Of a stretch of 17,102 nucleotides of DNA, positions 16,422-17,102 are shown in pieces (the stretch's first letter is position 1; each line of letters starts with the position of its first letter). A program made the position numbers and the translations under genes. Source of the stretch: Actinomycetota bacterium (GTDB lineage Bacteria > Actinomycetota > Actinomycetes > S36-B12); the NCBI GenBank assembly GCA_010029945.1, contig RGQW01000018.1, positions 1 through 17,102 of the forward strand, in the 5' to 3' direction. The notes below the pieces were generated by a model that worked only from the letters and a program-made list of their open reading frames with translations, was not told where the DNA came from and searched no databases.

Positions 16422-16634
16422 ATGTCAGAGCGTGTCTACGGGATCAGCGAAGTGGTGGGGACCTCAGCGGACTCCATCGAGACGGCGATCCGAAACGCTG
16501 TGCAACGGGCTGGATCCGAGCATCGTCACGTTGACTGGTTCGAGGTGGAGCAGGTGCGTGGATACGTCCGCAACAACGACGTCGATCACTTTCAGGTGAC
16601 GATCAAGGTCGGCTACCGTCTGGAAGATGCCTGA
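16422..16634 (+). CDS. Dodecin (flavin-binding storage protein)
   Basis: Dodecins are about 70-residue proteins that assemble into hollow dodecamers and bind FMN or related flavins, buffering free flavin in the cytoplasm. The 70-residue sequence matches throughout: YGISEVVGTSADSIETAI (6-23), DWFEVEQVRGYV (38-49) with Trp39, the flavin-stacking residue, and HFQVTIKVGYRLEDA (56-70) with Gln58. The start is the ATG at 16422, set by AGGAG at 16411-16415 with a 6-base gap; the frame is open upstream to 16392 but those residues are not family-like. It is divergent from DUF3099. Confidence 0.95.
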   Translation: MSERVYGISEVVGTSADSIETAIRNAVQRAGSEHRHVDWFEVEQVRGYVRNNDVDHFQVTIKVGYRLEDA

Positions 16635-16655
16635 TCAACCGCGCTCCGAGATCAC

Positions 16656-17102
16656 ATGTGGGCAGCACACAATCGAGTGTTCAACACCATGCGTTGCTAC
16701 GACGGCACGATCTTCCGCCTCAACGTTGCTTGGTTGCTCCTCATCGTTTTCCTGCCATGGCCGACGGCTATGTACGGAGAAGAGGCAAACAACGCTGTTG
16801 CCGGACGCGGAGGTCTGGGCCTGTTGTATTGGTGGACCCTGGCCGCGATCAGCGGGTTGGGAGTGTGGATGGCGATCCATGCGAGACGACATGTGGATCT
16901 GCTCGCACCTGATGAGCGGGACCACGCAGATGACCGCGACACGCGAGGCCTGGTGCGCGGCTACGTTCTCTTCGCTTCGTTCATCATCGTTGGCCTCTTC
17001 AGCATCTTCCAGCCATCGCTGGCACCGCTGGTGTTTCTTGGTGCCTTTCCCGCGGTAGCTGTCGCCAATCGAATGGTGTCACGCCGCAATGATCAGCACA
17101 CG
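16656..17102 (+). pseudogene. TMEM175/DUF1211-family membrane protein, N-terminus missing (runs off right edge)
   Basis: The frame from ATG 16656 is open to the window end (149 codons). It begins MWAAHNRVFNTMRCYDGTIF and continues FRLNVAWLLLIVFLPWPTA, which matches the middle of TMEM175-family proteins, a group of prokaryotic potassium channels and relatives. Further helices lie near residues 56-72, 98-113 and 114-130. The family's N-terminal part, with the RxxxFSDxVFAIA helix and the next one or two helices (roughly 70 residues), is absent: the frame upstream reaches only seven codons before the dodecin stop at 16634, and there is no convincing ribosome binding site. I see no frameshift in what remains. 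It is probably a decayed or truncated gene; a short expressed form cannot be excluded. The C-terminus seems to lie just beyond the window. Confidence 0.6.

Overview
This GC-rich window is a gene-dense stretch of an actinomycetal (Actinomycetota) chromosome. The main evidence is gene order: sufR-sufB-sufD-Rieske-sufC-sufS-sufU-sufT followed by an ABC-F ATPase and a crotonase, with tkt/tal, ctaB and ctaA on one side and dodecin, DUF3099 and SURF1 genes on the other. SufU instead of SufE, and GTG or apparently leaderless starts, fit the same phylum. I cannot place it to order.

Layout. (1) Positions 1-2458, minus strand: tkt then tal (tal runs off the left edge), the non-oxidative pentose phosphate pathway. 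(2) 2623-4353: ctaB (plus) and ctaA (minus), the two steps from heme B to heme A for cytochrome oxidase. They are convergent and overlap abnormally: ctaB has lost its C-terminal membrane segments where it runs into antisense ctaA sequence, and ctaA carries a tail made of antisense ctaB. (3) 4453-11014, plus strand: a complete SUF iron-sulfur cluster assembly operon with its Fe-S repressor SufR in front, most genes joined by 1- or 4-base start/stop overlaps. (4) 11039-15263, plus strand: an ABC-F ATPase, a crotonase-family protein lacking one usual catalytic glutamate, and a full ABC exporter, tightly spaced and possibly co-transcribed with suf. (5) 15260-16350, minus strand: DUF3099 protein then a SURF1-family cytochrome oxidase assembly protein, which meets the exporter gene in a shared CTAG. 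(6) 16422-17102, plus strand: dodecin (a flavin-storage protein), then a TMEM175/DUF1211-type membrane protein gene that lacks its N-terminal part and runs off the right edge.

Functionally the window joins Fe-S cluster supply with heme A/cytochrome oxidase biogenesis (ctaA, ctaB, SURF1) and central carbon flow. I see no mobile element, CRISPR array, tRNA or rRNA. No stretch over 300 bases is without a gene; the longest gap is the 164 bases between tkt and ctaB. I do not see a clearly new multi-gene system. The most unusual observations are the ctaB/ctaA junction, the headless TMEM175-like gene, a repeated leaderless-promoter geometry (a TANNNT hexamer exactly 6 bases before the start codon at three genes), a back-to-back -10 element between DUF3099 and dodecin, and a hairpin over the ABC-F start codon.
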